Source: Eopsaltria australis (Eukaryota; Chordata; Aves; Passeriformes; Petroicidae). From it: DNA of 64,000 nucleotides. The notes beneath the pieces were generated by a model. The model ran no database searches. It saw only the letters and a list, made by a program, of their open reading frames with translations, and had not been told where the DNA came from. Positions 63,582-64,000 of the stretch are shown one piece after another (position 1 is the first letter of the stretch; each line of letters begins with the position of its first letter). The stretch spans positions 1-64,000 of the forward strand of contig JAVTVJ010001836.1 in NCBI GenBank assembly GCA_034509425.1. The letters are read 5' to 3'. The translations under genes and the position numbers were made by a program.

Positions 63582-63598
63582 CACGCCGAGGGCGCGTG
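63582..63598 (-). promoter_or_regulatory. TXNIP: Candidate carbohydrate response element (ChoRE)
   Basis: CACGCC-GAGGG-CGCGTG: two E-box-like halves five bases apart, the spacing bound by MondoA/ChREBP-Mlx. It lies about 55 bases upstream of the TATA box, close to where mammalian TXNIP carries its glucose-response element. Binding is inferred from the motif. Confidence 0.65.
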
Positions 63599-63631
63599 GC
63601 CGGGCGTGCAGCTCGCGTGATCAGCGCGCCC

Positions 63632-63806
63632 ATTGGCTGCCGCTGCCTTGTTTACCGCAGCGCCGACCAATCAGAGCGGCGGCTGCGGAGCGTGGACAGC
63701 GTGTGAAGGAAAGCAGCGCGTGTTCAATGGGGCGGGCAGGGACGGAGGCGGAGTGACAGTGCGGACGACCAATGGAAAGCGAGGACGGGCGGCGGCTGTG
63801 GCCAAT
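63632..63806. promoter_or_regulatory. TXNIP: CCAAT boxes upstream of TXNIP
   Basis: ATTGG at 63632 and CCAAT at 63667, 63769 and 63802, in CpG-rich DNA. Mammalian TXNIP likewise has NF-Y-type CCAAT boxes next to its ChoRE. 63810-64000 is GC-rich with nothing else recognised. Confidence 0.6.
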
Positions 63807-64000
63807 GGCGAGCGCGGAACACGATGTCGTGTTCCCAGGCTCGGGGTGGACGGGGGTGCTGCTCCCGGTTTGGGACGGGCCGTGTTGTACTGGGCGAACT
63901 GGGAGCGGTCCTGAGGGGGCGTGTGGGGGCTTCACCCCCTTCCTCAAATTTCTTCTCCCCACCCTGGGCAGCCTGGGGGCGCCTCCACTGTCGTCCCCCC

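Overview
The window looks like the gene-dense, GC-rich end of an avian (micro)chromosome. The bird call rests on fragments of CR1 retrotransposons (around 13.3, 39.3-39.7 and 44.3-44.5 kb), very short introns, strong CpG islands and many GC-rich minisatellites. Nine protein-coding genes are recognisable, all orthologous to genes of human 1q21.1. Crocodile or turtle DNA would also carry CR1, so 'bird' is an inference from the combination.

Layout. 1-10.1 kb is repeat DNA: a tandem series of diverged 1.4-2.2 kb units, two of which carry a CCAAT + TATA core promoter; then 2 kb of a degenerate telomere-like minisatellite built on CCCTAA and CTGGAC; then a short true CCCTAA tract. 10.1-14.3 kb holds two G-poor AT-rich stretches around a promoter-like CpG island (NRF1, YY1 and ETS motifs) of no recognisable gene, an LTR-like fragment and a CR1 scrap. 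From 14.3 kb the genes are packed: POLR3C (-) and RNF115 (+) share a divergent promoter; ITGA10 (-, 30 exons); PEX11B (-) and LIX1L (+) share a second divergent promoter with five CCAAT boxes; RBM8A (+); ANKRD34A (-); POLR3GL (+); TXNIP (-) with its promoter at the right edge.

Exon structures were built by hand from splice sites, reading phase and remembered vertebrate orthologues. Predicted lengths are POLR3C 534 aa, RNF115 287, ITGA10 1137, PEX11B 251, LIX1L 341, RBM8A 174, ANKRD34A 437 (or 455) and TXNIP 390. All close in frame except POLR3GL.

The genes do not form one pathway. They are housekeeping and signalling genes kept together by synteny, although POLR3C and POLR3GL encode partner subunits of the same RNA polymerase III subcomplex. 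The points most worth checking are: a 10-bp tandem duplication that breaks the POLR3GL frame at a splice donor; Ser in place of the thioredoxin-reactive Cys247 of TXNIP, with a new Cys at 236; repeated tandem duplications that include splice sites; a coding 21-bp minisatellite in ANKRD34A; the unexplained left-end repeat array with embedded promoters; and a gene order that differs from human. I found no rRNA, tRNA or CRISPR feature and no new multi-gene system.
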